Numbered from the stretch's first letter, positions 23,720 through 36,014 are shown. The stretch: 64,000 bases of DNA from Sistotremastrum niveocremeum HHB9708 (GCA_001630475.1 KV419395.1:1304342-1368341); one strand, 5' to 3'. A program made the numbers and translations. Notes: generated by a model not told the origin, from the letters alone.

Positions 23720-26700
23720 ATGTCTAGAAAATGCTCTCCATTCTCCCTTTTCGCCCTGCTCGCTATCTCGCAACTCACTAATGCTGCTTTGCCTCAAGTC
23801 GACTTTGACCGTATGGGTCTCGTGGGTCTCGCTGGCTCCTTCGCCGGCCTCGACTTTTTCAACAGCAGCTCCCCCTCCTTTGACCCCACCACCTCCACCC
23901 TCTTCACCCGTTCTGCAGACGGCTCACTCTTATCGATAGCCGCCACCAATTCTGGTGGTCAAATTCACGCAGGATGTTCGCTCGCTGGAAAACTCTATTT
24001 CGGAGGCTCGTTCTCATCCGTACAGGGTGTCAACGCCTCCAACATCGTCTCGTACGATCCATCAAAAGACGCGTTTTCCGCACTGGGCGATGGCGGTTTA
24101 GATGGAAATGTCACTTCCCTTTACTGCCAGACCTCATCCAACGCTCTCTGGGTTGGAGGCACGTTCCATGGCCCATCCACCAGCGCGTCGTCCTATGCCG
24201 GTTCAGTCGCCGTCTACTTCCCCCAGAACGATTCATGGTCACCTCCACCTTTCGCAGGCCTTGACGGTCCCGTTCTCTCCATCACTCCGTCACCCTCCTC
24301 ATCCTCATTGTATTTTGCCGGTTCATTCCACACTACATTCTCTTCTCCAAACAACACCGTCGTAGGCAACGGAACCAATAACCCCAACGTTCCTTTCTCT
24401 GCTGGCGCTACTCCTTTTTCCTCTTCCCTTGTCCCTATTCCTTTGGGCGCTGCTCAGCTTGACGCGTCTCCTTCCACTTCCCAGGCACAGTTCTCTGATA
24501 TTGGTAATATCTTGTGTCCCGCGGGAGCAGATGGACCCGGAAACACTTGGCTGGCGAGAGATGCGTCTCCCGCTTTGATCACTATTCGGACGTTTGACTT
24601 TTTGACTGCGAACGGTATCCGTTTGGGGAATACTTTTGTGCAAGGCAGAAGCACCACCGCGTTCACGTATGTTTTCCGCGTCGACATATTTTCGAGTGCC
24701 TGATCTGAATTTTTCATAGCCTTACTACGTTGCCAAACAATCAGGTTTTACCGCTCAACTACACCGATCCTACCACGGGCGCCGTACAAACCTGCACCAA
24801 CGACTGTCCTCTCCTGCAGGATAAATCGATCCCATACCAGGACTTCGTATTCACCCAAGTGCCACAGTCCTTGACTGGTATCCAGCTTAGTCTGACCCAG
24901 TGGGTCGGCTCCGGATCAGGCCTGCATTTGTTGCAGATCCTGTCTGATGGTGCATTTGCATCGGCCGTATCATCCGAGAACGGCGTTTCATGTTTCGCCC
25001 CAAGCGCATCAACCACTCAACAAACGGGCAATTGGAACCCCCTCGTTATCGACACCACCATCGCAGGAACCCAGCAAACCGTTCTCACATCCACCGTGAG
25101 CGTTGGAACGCCTTCATCTCAAGGACCTACGTTCACTTGGAAACCCTACGTTTCCGCACCGGGTCAATACGATGTAAACATCTTAATTCCCGGATGCGTA
25201 AACAGCCAAGACTGCCCCCTCCGTACATCGGTAGATGTCACCATCTTCCCAGGGGGCGGTCTCCAACCTTGGGTCTCTACAGTGAGCCAGCAAGTGAACC
25301 AAGATACCGTTCAGTCCATCTACACTGGTCCTATATTCCCCACTTCGCCCGATTTCAGTACAACCATCACTCTTGCGCTCTCTCAGCATCCTACGGGGAC
25401 CGGACAGGGCGGTCAATATGAGCTTGTTGCCGATCGTGTGCAGTTGAAACTTCTTTCGGTGAATACCACTGGACAAGCTTCAGGTCCTGGTTCCAGCGTC
25501 GGAGCGACTTCGGGATCTCAGAGTGGCTTTGGCTTCTTCGAGTGGCAGCTCAACAGCACGAGCTCCGTAAATGCCACTAGCACATTGAGTAACACGACCG
25601 AAACTTTGACAGACGCAATTGGCTTCGAACTCTCATCTACCATCAGCAGTCTCTCGACGGCTGCTATCCATGCCGTCGCTGTTCACTCTTCAGGGACGAT
25701 ATACCTTGGTGGCTCGTTCAACCTCTCCTCTGGTTCATCGAACGTCGTTGCTTTCAGCAATGGTAATCTTTCGAGCCTCGAGAACAATGGATTGAACGGT
25801 GTCGTCAGCGCTCTCGCTATCAACGACAATACTCTCTACGTCGGCGGTTCATTCACCGACACTCCTTCTGCGAGTAGCAAAGGCGCATTCAGCGGAGTGG
25901 TCAGTTATGATATCTCCAATAACAAGTGGACTGCACTTGATGCAGGTGTTAATGGGGCTGTTACGAGTTTATTGGTGTCCAACGGCCAACTTCTCGTAGC
26001 GGGCAACTTTACTCGTCTGTTGACGAGCGCTGGTTCATCTAGTGGATCATCCGCGGGAGGATTCGCAGCTTGGAATATCAGTTCTGGGACATGGAGTCAG
26101 AGTGGTGGATTCATCTCTGGCTCATTGACATTCGTAGGTAACGGGACAAGTAGCAACGAACAAGTGCTCGCAGGCAACGTAGCCAGTGCCTTGAAAACAG
26201 GTGCAGACGGCTTTGCGATGCTTAAGAATGGGGGATCGAACAGTCCACCTACTATTGTCCCTCTCCAAGTCCCTCTCGATGACGTCTTATCTACGTCCAG
26301 CACCTCCGCCTTGCGCGTTCGTTGGCCTGTTGTGGGACAACTCTCTTCGTTGTTCAGTCGTCAGTCAGGTTCTCCACCTTCCCTTCCTGCCCTCTCTGCG
26401 CCTGCGCCGAGCGTATTGGACGGCGCTTTCTGGACGAATAAATCGTCCTCTGATCAGGTCGTCGTTATTGGCGGAAACTTCTCGTTCAATTCCGGCTCTT
26501 CAGTCACTCCTCAAGGACTTGCAATCTACGATCCGAAATCAGGACATCTCACAGCTCTTCAAGGTTCACAACCCAACGGTGTCGTCAAATCATTATTCGT
26601 ACAGGGCAATCAGTTATTCGTCGGTGGAGATTTCACTCTCCAAGGAACATCGCAGGGTGCGGATGGATTTGCCATTTACGACCTGGACAATCAAGAATGG

Positions 26701-28230
26701 GACGGTACTTCTGTTCCTGCGCTCCAAGGCAATCCTGTCGTCGTTCGCTCCATAACTGGGTCTCCATCCCAGTCCAACCTCGTCTACGTCGCTGGATCTT
26801 TCACAGGAGTCGCATCAGTATCCAACTGCGCAGCTATATGCTCTTGGGATATCGTTGGTAAACAATGGAAAGCCCTAGGCAGCGGAATTCAGGGAGAGAT
26901 CTCATCAGTGGCATTTGCAGGGGTGAGCCGAGTTCTCTTTTTAGCTGAATGAATTCGACTGACGTATCTTCCAGTCGGATCTTGGACTTCTTATCGCCGC
27001 TGGCTCGTTGTCTCTGAACGGCCAGACTGCCAACGTTGCTGTGTTTAGTATCTCAAATTCTACTTGGACGCCTCTTGGAGATGTTAGTCAGATTCCTGGG
27101 CCTGTATTGGCTCTTGAAGTCAACAACGGGAATTCGAGTAGTATTTTCGCTTCTGGACAGTAAGTTGTTGAATGTTACTTGTTGAGCTGCTTTAATCTGA
27201 TGTTTAGGTCTACCTCGGATAACACCCCCTTCTTGAGTTTCTGGAATGGACAGCAATGGACTCTTTTGAACAGTACGTCGTTCAGCGCATGGGCTGTGTA
27301 TATCGTCTAACTTTGTTCTCAGATTCAGCTCTTGGCACATCCTCTGTAGTCCAGCAACTATTGATGGTGCCTCTGGTCAATAAACATGCCGCTAATAGCA
27401 TCATTGAGTCGGACCGCATGCTCATGATCTCTGGATCCCTCAAATCCTCAAATGGAACTTCGTCAGCTACACTGTTCGATGGCCAACAATTTATTCCCTA
27501 TCTTGTAACGGAGAACGATTCCGGTTCCTCAGGCTCAGTCTCCTCTTTCTTCCATTCTCTCTCTACTTTCACTTTCAACCAACACCGTGAGTACAATTTA
27601 ACGCCTGCACCTCTGCATATACTCAATGCCCATTATACTTCAGATTTCCTGGCGACTGGTGTTGTAATCCTAATTTCTATTGCTATCGCTGCTGGGATTA
27701 TTTTCTTCCTCCTTCTGATTGGTTTGTTATGGATGTTGTTCGGTCACAATGATGATCGTGATCAAAGCAAGCTTGATGGGTCAATGACCGACGACGATGC
27801 CAGCAGTCTTCAACGACCTTCTTCCCTCTTGGAACACATCAACGCAGCCACGCGCACTGCGATTCTTGGTGCGGGTGTCGAAAGCCCTTTCAATGATGCC
27901 GCCGCTCGTAAATACGAGGAACACCGAGTCTCAAGGCTAAATGATGATGCCGATCCATTCGCTGCGGAGACTACGGATGGACATGATTTCATTCGAGCGG
28001 AAACGCCGATGGAAGCAGGTGCTGGTGTGGGCCAAGCCATCGGTGGAGAAGATGCTGAACCTACACGGACGCGCGCTCGATATTCCTTTGAAGCCAGTGG
28101 CGAAGGCGAACTTGGTATTTCCCAGGGAACTGTTGTCGACGTCCTGGACACACAGGACCAAGCATGGTGGTATTGTCGTGACGTGACCACAGGGCAGGAA
28201 GGCGTCGTTCCAGCATCATATCTATATTAA
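23720..28230 (+). CDS. RAX2: RAX2-like cortical polarity marker with C-terminal SH3 domain
   Basis: Large secretory-pathway protein that marks sites of polarised growth in fungi. The N-terminus MSRKCSPFSLFALLAISQLT is a signal peptide (…TNAALPQ). The ectodomain has many N-glycosylation sequons and kelch-like repeats: LYFGGSFSSVQG, ALWVGGTFHG, LYVGGSFTD, LFVGGDFTLQG, VYVAGSFTGV. Six introns were placed; the longest exon is 24720-26922. One membrane segment, LATGVVILISIAIAAGIIFF, is followed by a cytosolic tail of about 150 residues. The tail ends in an SH3 domain: ARYSFEASGEGELGISQGTV, then QAWWYCRD and GVVPASYLY (ALYDY-like strand, WW, and PxxY end). RAX2 fits from the repeat pattern and topology. 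The SH3 domain may couple it to polarity proteins. The last intron (27593-27650) removes EYNLTPAPL. Confidence 0.88.
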
Positions 28231-28401
28231 TCCAATTTTTTTCATCGCTTCACACTTCCATTATTGGGTAGTTCATGGTAGATATGAAGTATACCCTTCG
28301 CATGATCATGACGATTTTTTGTAATGTTTAATAATGAATACAGAGGTAACACACAATATATTCAAGACAGCAGAAACAAAAATGGAGAGCAGGATGGATG
28401 A

Positions 28402-29976
28402 TCACTAAATGCAAGCCATTAGAAGCAGTACCTTGATTAAGAGGATACAAGCTCACCTGTAATAATGGATCGCGGAAATGCTTCTGACTATTGTGGATGA
28501 ATCCGACTTTCGTCTTGAAGTCTTCCCTGCGGCGCTGGTCTCTAAACTCTCTGACATGTCTTCCAGCCTCTCTAGCTTCACCCCGATTACGCGCTTTGAT
28601 GACTTCCGTGCCTACACCGTAAGCACCGTAGCCACCTTTCCGAGGGATTAAGGCAGAGTCCTTGTCGGCGATGAGTCTTCGTACAATCGCCGCTCCTGAG
28701 TTCGGATCCTCTGTCTTCGACCTTGAAGGACGGAAGGACTGGGCGTAGTAACGCTTCATACTTCGGTGCCCTATCCGTGACCCAGAGGGTAGAACCAATT
28801 CGTAAGGTGTGTCACCGTATGTGATGTTGTTATCTGGCAGCTCGTCAGAATCTTCGGCTCCACTATCTTCGTCCACAACCTCGTCCGCGTCCTCGAGATC
28901 TTCATCATCAGTGTCCTCCCATTCTTCTTCCTCGTCAGACTCTTGTTCAACCTTGGGACGCGAGCTACGTTTCTCAGCGTCAGGGTATGACGTAGAGAAG
29001 TCGTAGTAGTCCGAGACCTCCAGTCGGTCTGATTCGGAGTCATACGCAATTTTGCAATGACTCTTGTCTGTCATATGCTTGCGCACTGCCGCAACCGTTC
29101 TGAATTCTCGTCCTTTGCCGTTGCAGTATATGCAGACGTTCCCCACAGCGATCTTCTCTCCAAGGTACCGGATAAGGCCGGCCAGATCGACCAGGAACTC
29201 CTGATCTGGAATAAAGAATGAGTGGGCGGAGGACATGTGGGCGATATTTTCGTCCAAAGATGATGAAGATGTTGTACAGAACAGGCAATCGGTGATAGCA
29301 ATCCGGCTGCGGGCCGCAGCGATTTTTTCGTCCAGTGTCTGAATTATTTCTTCCTCCGTGGCATCGGCCTGGATGGTGAGAGAGGGCGCGGCGTGGGGCT
29401 TGGGTTCTGGTTCGGCAGGGACATCCTTTATTGAAGCCGCTGCAAGTGAGCTCTCGAGCTCTTCCACCGGTTCGTCTGCCTTAGAGGCGGCATCGGCTTG
29501 AATTGAAGCACCTTTGGCTTCGCGCTCCTTATGTTTATTGGAATTAAGGTGCGATCGATAGGCATTTTCAGTGGTGTAGGTTTTGCTACGGGCTGCTTTA
29601 GTGGAGAGTAGGAAGTTGAATTTAGGTATGCGAACGCACCTGCAGACTTCGCATGTCCGCCCTTTTGGGGAGGCAGCGACGGCAGTTTCTGCACGTCTAT
29701 CCAAAACCTTTTGGTCGAACACTGCAGCGCTGACGGGTGGGAGTTGGGCCACTCGGCGCTGAGAACTATTATTAGGAGGCTGATGCTTATCATCTCTAAA
29801 GTCGTACGCACCTTCATGTTGTACCTATGATGATCTGAGCGGTAGTGTGCTCCTAAGATCTGTTTAGAAAATCGTATGTCGAAAGCTAAGGGAGACAAAC
29901 TTTGATCTTCGGCTGAAAGAAATGCTATAGAGCATGATAGACAAGTGAAGATGTAGTCTTGCTCGTTGCTCGCCAT
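28402..29976 (-). CDS. REI1: REI1-like C2H2 60S ribosome maturation factor
   Basis: Cytoplasmic pre-60S factor that helps release and recycle Arx1 and Alb1. The start ATG at 29976 gives MASNEQDYIFTCLSCSIAFL, the first zinc finger (CLSC), completed by HYRSDHHRYNMK across an intron. RRVAQLPPVSAAVF then matches the family. Other zinc fingers are CEVCRC with HLNSNKHKER, CLFCTTSSSSLDENIAHM, and CIYCNGKGREF with HMTDKSHC. The tail has an acidic block (EQESDEEEEWEDTDDED), then the conserved GYGAYGVGTEVIKARNRGEA and HFRDPLLQ. An intron starts right after this CAG (gtgagc), and its acceptor is at tgcatttag, so the last exon opens directly with the stop codon TGA (28404-28402). Without that splice, 42 unconserved residues would be added, to 28328. 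Confidence 0.9.
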
Positions 29977-30182
29977 GGTTGTGACTGTAATGGTAAGGGC
30001 TAAAGGTGAATTTGCTGAATAACCCAAGAATAACCGACTCGCATCGGTTCCGACGCACTTACGGCGTTCTCCGCCGAACGGTAATGCTGGAGGCTTCAAA
30101 ATTCGACAAAATAATAGTACACTGATGAGGTGGTACAAAACTAGTAGCAAGGGACACAGCAATCAGAAACATTGGGTACATC

Positions 30183-31408
30183 TCATATGAAGTCGTCATC
30201 TAGCAGATTGGGTTCTCCCAGTCCAAACAAATCAATTTCCTCGGAGAGCGGCGGTTGCTTTTCTACGGGAGCTTTGGGTTTGACCCCTTTCGTTGCCACA
30301 GTTTTCCTCGTCGATGCTTTCGCTGTGTTACGAGGTATATTCGCGTTTGTAGGAGCTGCTCGCGGATTTGTAGTGACAGGTTTTCGCGTCGCAATAGGTC
30401 GACGGACTTCCGTCCTGGATGAAGGCTTCATGGTCGTTGGAGTGGGTTTCTTTCCCGATGCTTTTACGGGAAGGAAATCATCAATATCATAGGATGGGGA
30501 AAACGGATCGTCATGGTCGGAATCTGTGTTGACGTGTCAAATGTCAGTGCAATTGTATCAAGAGTACATGGGAAGGTCACTAACCACTGTCACTGGGTGC
30601 TAACCGCATTAATGTATCCGGAGCCATGAATCCACCTGCTCTGAGCACCTCTTCTTCATCAACGAAGTCCTCTGGATTGGTCGCTAGGCTCGACAAATAA
30701 TATGGCATATTTCTGAGACTTTGTCCGATTGCTTTAAAATCAGGCACTGCGAAGTCTGGTTCCCAAGTTTCTTCTGAAAAGATCGTGAGTTATGCGAGAG
30801 AAGGGATGGGCCAGAGTGTCTACTTACCGATAGCTGTAGGCGGCATATATTCCACTTCACTGCCGTCCTCTACATCCTCTTCCATGGCGATTGATTCGCT
30901 GGAAGATAGTGCGATACTGACATCACTGACATCCCAGGGGTTGTGTGCTGAGGGTTCAGGGGTTTGGAATATCTTGCCAACAGAACTGGCTAATTTTAGT
31001 CGTGTGCGAGTGGAACTGGGCCTAGCAGCCTCGGGAGGTGTGATAACTGTAGGAAAGAGCTGTGGCTTTTGGATCTTGTCTTTGGTTGCTTCTTTGATTG
31101 GACTGAAGACTATTTGACGGTTCGGGAATGGCGTTTTGTCTACCAGTGCAGTCTTTCGCTGCGACCCGGCGACTGTCTTCGAATTCGCGATAGGAGCAGT
31201 TTTCCCTGACCTAGAGATTAGAAAACTATTATGAAAAGAGTATTCAACTGCTACCATAGGGAGTCGCGAATTCGGGCAATCCGCCGAGTTTGGTGGGCCT
31301 GGCTACAGTATATGACTGGCCGGCGTTTTCTCTTTTGGCTTTCTTGTTGGCTAGAGGCGTGCGAAAAGCGGCATTTGGGAAAGATACTGATGCAGACAGT
31401 GTTGTCAT
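30183..31408 (-). CDS. Securin-like protein (Cut2/Pds1 type), putative
   Basis: Securin holds separase inactive until anaphase and is then destroyed by the APC/C. Several exons on the minus strand join in phase: MTTLSASVSFPNAAFRTPLA, KKAKRENAG, QSYTVARPTKLGGLPEF, then RTRLKLASSVGK. The acidic part has EDVEDGSEVEYMPPTAIEE, which resembles the securin EYMPP motif thought to contact separase, followed by TWEPDFAVPDFKAIGQSLR. The C-terminus is Lys/Arg-rich and then acidic (LSEEIDLFGLGEPNLLDDD). A possible destruction box is RTRL; KREN resembles a KEN box but is not exact. The family is fast evolving and my match rests mainly on EYMPP and overall layout, so other nuclear regulators remain possible. 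The exon structure is well supported. Confidence 0.6.
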
Positions 31409-31980
31409 CTCAGAGCTCTGTATGGATATTCTGGTCGTGTTGAGGATGTACGAGAGTTGTGTCCAAACAAAGCAACACAACGCGTACATTCACGTGCATT
31501 CAGTCTGATTTACTATATCCGGAAGTCTAACAGACAACTAGGAATTCGTGATGACCAGTGCCAACACTACTAGTAATCATTTTGACCTTGGCATTGTGTG
31601 GCTGGCGAGGAGGTTTATGCCCCCAGGAGATTAAGGAACAGCACTAGTACTCAACACAATTGCAGAAGACGGCATAAGCAATCAACGGAGGACATTTGAA
31701 ATCTGGAAAATCTGGTCGAGGGCCCAAGTTCGTTTTCTATTTCTCATGGGGGTCGGAGAAGGCATCAACATCTAACGTGCTTCATGCTGGCACGCGCTGG
31801 TATCGACGCAACTATTGTAGTCAAGTGTATCCCGGTGATAGCGACGGCTTGACGGTGCATCGGGTATGGTAGCAGCTGGTAGCTCGGGGATATTCGAGGT
31901 ACGAAGAAGGTGTTTTGCTGATGAAAGACCCGCTAAATGTATCCCTTGCACTCGAGTCGATGGATAGGACTGGATGAGGT
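31409..31980. other. 572-bp intergenic region, no gene seen
   Basis: It lies between the securin-like start (31408) and the complex I subunit stop (31981), and probably holds the securin promoter and the other gene's 3' end. A GTGATGA box is present near 31556, but no snoRNA-like C/D pairing was established. No open frame has support. Confidence 0.6.
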
Positions 31981-32615
31981 CTATTGCTTCTGGTGCTTCA
32001 ACTCATAATCTCGTCTAACTACGAGGTCGCTGAGGTCCACCGATGTCCCCAAAGGCACGTTGTTGGGCGATCCGGCATCAAAGGCACTGCACAGTCGTGA
32101 GTTTGACAGCGGAGGGCATGTATGAACGTAGCACATACCCGGTGAACTGATATCTATGGATGAAGGGCTTCTTAGCCTCTTGGAAAATAAGCTGATCATC
32201 TGCTTGGTCCACGGTGTGGAGGAGATGCCTCTGGTTAATCCGTTCCCATTTAGATGGATCAGGGCTGTAGTACGCGATGAATCGAGTGAGGAGAGGCGCT
32301 CTGTCGTCGGATGTGCCCAATATCGAGGGATAATATTCGTACAGCAGGAACGCTGAGATTCCGCCAATGACAATGTTTCTCCAAAATGGTGTCGAGAAGG
32401 CTAGTCAACTAAATCAGAAAGCTAGTATTCCACCGTTCCCAAGATAACCTACTTTCAGAGGGATAGGTGACGGTGCTTAGTTCATGAGAGTCATGGCCGT
32501 CATGGCCATGATCTGCACCCGAGGAGGCAAAACGTCTCAATGGATGCGCAGCTATCAGCTTTTTGTGCTCCAATCGAGCAATCTTTGAGCTGAGCCGTGT
32601 TCTGAGCACGGACAT
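31981..32615 (-). CDS. Complex I 17.8 kDa-type mitochondrial subunit
   Basis: Accessory subunit of fungal NADH:ubiquinone oxidoreductase. Exon 1 (32615-32453) begins MSVLRTRLSSKIARLEHKK and has an Arg-rich presequence ending near RRFASSGAD, then a His-rich DHGHDGHDSHE. The next exon has one membrane segment, NIVIGGISAFLLYEYYPSIL. Conserved matrix or intermembrane residues follow: DDRAPLLTRFIAYYSPDPSK, WERINQRHLLHTVDQADDQL, and HRYQFTG. The last exon, after a gtatgt intron, has AGSPNNVPLGTSVDLSDLVV and ends KHQKQ. This is the recalled 17.8 kDa subunit of filamentous fungi. The open frame between exons is clean. Confidence 0.85.
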
Positions 32616-32852
32616 GGCGAAAGCGTTGCGAACGAGTTATCCTCCTTCCGGTTTCCGCCCGCACATAAGCTCACTCGACCGCTAAAGGCTCCGGGCTGTC
32701 GCAGCGCTAGCGAAACTGAGGAAACAATGAAATTATTCAGAGTTGTGTCGCACTTGTAAAAGAGGTTGTCGGCTTCAGCAGCATTCCACATCCATTTGGA
32801 AATAATTAAGCATGTTTGGCGCTGTACCCCTTATTAGAGCAGTTCTAGTATT

Positions 32853-33954
32853 CTACACGGCCACATATCCACCTCTCCCGGACCCACTTCCACGAGGCCG
32901 CAGTGTTGTACACAGATGAGAAACAACGTCGCGAATCAAAAACGGTACGTCTCGCCAGAAGTCGCGGTGGCTAGGAGATAGTGTTAGCCCCTAAGGCTCC
33001 GAATATGGATCAGATTCAACTCACGGTACAAGGTCCCAACCCGTCGCGCCGTAGTGGTTGTAGTTGTAATAAGCACCCAGAGCGAAGTAGGTCAAGAAAG
33101 CAAGCAAAAGCCTTCACGAGCAAGTCAGCCTTGTCATCAGCTTGGTGCAGATGGTTAAAGCTTACACTAGGAAAAACCACCCGACTCCACTCCCTGTTGA
33201 TTTGGCAGGAGTTCCATTTTCGTCACCCCCGCCGGGATTGGACTCATCGCGAGGGCATGCAACGCGATGTAGCCAGTCAATGTTCCACTGTCCATTCTGA
33301 TGCGAGACCAGCGAAGGGGACTGTGATTCACCACCATTCGGTGGACAGATCACTCTAACACTCAGGGATTGGTCATGAGAGTGTTGCCCGGGCGACGGCT
33401 CTTTTGGCCATGAAGGTCCATGTAAGATTAGGGATATTCCCTTCGAGTCGCCTTATACGCCAGACAACATGAGCTGCGGAAAGAAATGGACCCTATACGA
33501 CTCACCGGTCAAAGCAGACCACTCAGTAGCCAAGATATCAGTCTGAGCGATAGGAACGACTGAGACAATTCGGTCCGGCTCATTGGCTTTCTGATTGGTT
33601 TTTGTAAGACACGCTCGTGTTCCCGCAGGGCACTAGGTTATCAAAAAGCAGCATGCCGAGCCTGAGTCCTCAACGGTTGGCGGCAAAAACAAGATGTTTA
33701 TTCCCCACCTGATCCCTTTCGGCAACTCCATCAAGTTGAACGAGGTCCTCGCATAGGTCGAATCTTATTGTATCCACTATTGTCGTCGGAGGCGTCACTC
33801 TTGATCTCGAGATCGTGTGCTCGCCATACAGCTCTGCAAGGTCATAATTCTGTCCAGATATCGAGACCTTGCAGTCAAAGGCTTGCGAATAAACTCCTGG
33901 AAGACATAAAAGAAAGTAGACCAGCGTTGGAGGATACCGCCAGGAATGAGCCAT
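32853..33954 (-). CDS. ATG27: Atg27-like type I membrane protein (MRH domain)
   Basis: Atg27 traffics Atg9 vesicles and cycles between Golgi, vacuole and phagophore assembly site. The N-terminus MAHSWRYPPTLVYFLLCLPG is a signal peptide. The lumenal MRH fold is read from FDCKVSISGQNYDLAELYG, CPAGTRACLTK, RIVSVVPIAQ, and VICPPNGGESQSPSL with NGQWNIDWLHRVACP. The membrane and tail exons give GSGVGWFFL, a further hydrophobic stretch LLAYFALGAYYNYNHYGATG, and FWRDVPFLIRDVVSHL. It ends GGYVAV at the TAG 32853. Exon 1 ends at 33709 after VAERDQ. Cysteines pair as in mannose-6-phosphate-receptor homology domains. ATG27 is the second autophagy gene in this window; its start is 147 bp from the ataxin-3 start. 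Confidence 0.85.
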
Positions 33955-34101
33955 GCTCAATGATGCGTCCAGACCGGTTGCGGTTGGTTCGGCGCGCTCA
34001 GCGTGCAAATCCGAGTTCCGACAATGACACTTCTTTGGCTTGCGTGTCTTCAACTTGTTCTCTTTCACATCTGCGTTGTTTGATCTGTGAAATCGTATCA
34101 A
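33955..34101. promoter_or_regulatory. Short shared promoter, ATG27 / ataxin-3
   Basis: The two start codons are 147 bp apart on opposite strands, so both genes must be transcribed from this compact region or from one overlapping the neighbour's 5' UTR. No TATA box was recognised. Confidence 0.5.
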
Positions 34102-35876
34102 ATGGCGGGTTTGGAAAGTCTGACTTCACACATATATCATGAGCAACAACAAGCTGGATCGATGCTGTGTGCCCAGCACGCCCTTAACACATTACTTCGT
34201 AAGGACAATCTAATATCCTGCGTCACAGACGCGTGCCTAACGCGACAATTGTAGAGGGGAACTATGTATGTTCCTTAGCCATTCCCGTACGGCGTATTCA
34301 ATGTCAATTTAGTTTACCCCTGCCGATCTTTCAGCCATCGCAGCATCTCTGGATGAGTTAGAAAGGCGTTATGACACAGAAGGCGCTCCAACACAGAGCC
34401 AGAACATGGACGACACTGGTAGCTGAGCTTTTTGTGACCTTGAAGTTTCTCTGAAAATGTCTTGCAGGTTTTTTCTCGATCCAAGTCTTGCAAAACGCCC
34501 TCAATATCTGGGGGTTGAGGTATGCGATCTTTTAGCGCGCCTCAATGTTTCTGATTTTCCTTCCCAGACTTGTTCATTGGAGGAGTGAGGAGATGAAGGC
34601 CTATCAAGATCGGCCTTACGCTCAGCGTGGCTTCATTTTGAATTTGGAACAACATTGGTTCACACTTCGTCGATTTGGCCAGGCTGTGTCTGCAAAAGAA
34701 GCTACAGAGGCAGAAGCCGAACGAAGCCACTGGTTCAATCTCAATTCTTTCCTTCCCAGACCCGAATGGGTAGGAAGGCTCTATCTTGGAATGGTGTTGC
34801 AACAAGCTGAAGAAGAAGGTAAGCCAAATCCGTATTATCGACGCGTTATATATTCAGTATATCCGTTAGGCTATTCTGTCTACGTTGTTGCGCAGATCGA
34901 TGATTCTGGAGAATCCATCTTGGGTGGCACAGAAGCCGATGACATCGCGCCGCTTCTTCCTCAGCCTCGATCGGCCTCGACTACGACCCAGATGACTACA
35001 AGAACGTTATCAGGAGAAACAAGCAAAGGCACAAGTCGGCCACAAGCAGAAGGGTTCGAGGATGAAGACATGGAACTTCAAGCTGCGTTGCAAGCTTCGC
35101 TTGGTGGCGGAGAGTACTCTCCTTTCAATGCGCCAGAGCCTGTCTCTACTACAGCGACAAATCCCAATCCTCTCGCAGAAGCTGAAAGCTCTATTGAGGC
35201 ATCGCGCGCGCGTTCAAGAGCGATCATGGAGCGCATGAGACGGGAACAAGAGGCCGCCTTGAGGAACACATACGACGAGGAAATTGAAGAACGTTTCTAT
35301 GGTCAGCAGGACTCTTCGCATATCCGATTCGAGGGTCTACCTATGGATGAAGATGACGAAAACACAAATCCATCGCGAGCTGGAATACAGGCTAGTACTG
35401 CCAGGTTGGTGCGAGGTGCACGACAGGGGACCGATAGTGTTCTCCAGAGGGCGCTCCGGGCTAGTCAAGAAGACGAAGAAGAAGATACAGGTCGTCGAGT
35501 CAGACAACGCCGTCAGGCGACTCCGCCATTGCCTGTACCCGATGCCGCTGCTGATTCATTCGGACAGCAGACCGGTGTTTACGACGATGACGACGCAGAA
35601 TTGCAAGCAGCATTGCAAGCTTCGTTGGCTCATATTCCGGCAGGTTTCACCATCCCCATAGATCAACCCCCACCATCGCGTGCACCTGATTCGAGACCTG
35701 CGGAGCCCGAGGCCACTCCAACGGGGAGCGATCTTTCTTCGCTTTCGTCTCTGGCCACAACCGCCAGTACCAGCATTGGCGACGACGACGAATCAGAAAT
35801 AGAGTCTCAGGCACCTGCCCCCTCGGTTGATGTTGATGAAATGAGAAAGCGAAGACTTGCCAGATTTGGTGGCTAA
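34102..35876 (+). CDS. Ataxin-3-like Josephin deubiquitinase with UIMs
   Basis: Cysteine-protease deubiquitinase. Exon 1 starts MAGLESLTSHIYHEQQQAGS and contains the catalytic Cys in SMLCAQHALNTLL. After small exons (QGNY, FTPADLSAIAASLDELERRY) the catalytic His lies in ILNLEQHWFTLRRF and the Asn in HWFNLNSFL, as in the Josephin domain. The C-terminus carries ubiquitin-interacting motifs: EDMELQAALQASLGG, DSVLQRALRASQED and DAELQAALQASLAH, separated by acidic disordered linkers. A 51-nt intron (34819-34869; gtaagc to cgttag) has no in-frame stop, so it could also be retained, adding KPNPYYRRVIYSVYPLG between EEEG and YSVYVV. The family version lacks it. No polyglutamine tract was seen. Confidence 0.93.
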
Positions 35877-36014
35877 GTGTGCTGGCTTGGCTTCCTAGTT
35901 AGGAGCTTTTCGAGGAGCCCAATGATGATGGCGTGTGACGTCATGGCGTAATCCATTAGTTTTCTGTACGCATATATAGTTGTCATTGCATCTGTTTTCT
36001 ACTCCATATCCACC

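Noticed and set aside
31550-31920. Possible C/D snoRNA (GTGATGA and CTGATG boxes)
   Set aside because: The boxes are about 360 bp apart, lack a terminal stem, and no guide pairing could be checked.
32555-32791. Minus-strand ORF overlapping the 5' end of the complex I subunit gene
   Set aside because: It lies in the upstream region in another frame, with no family match; likely 5' UTR or promoter sequence.
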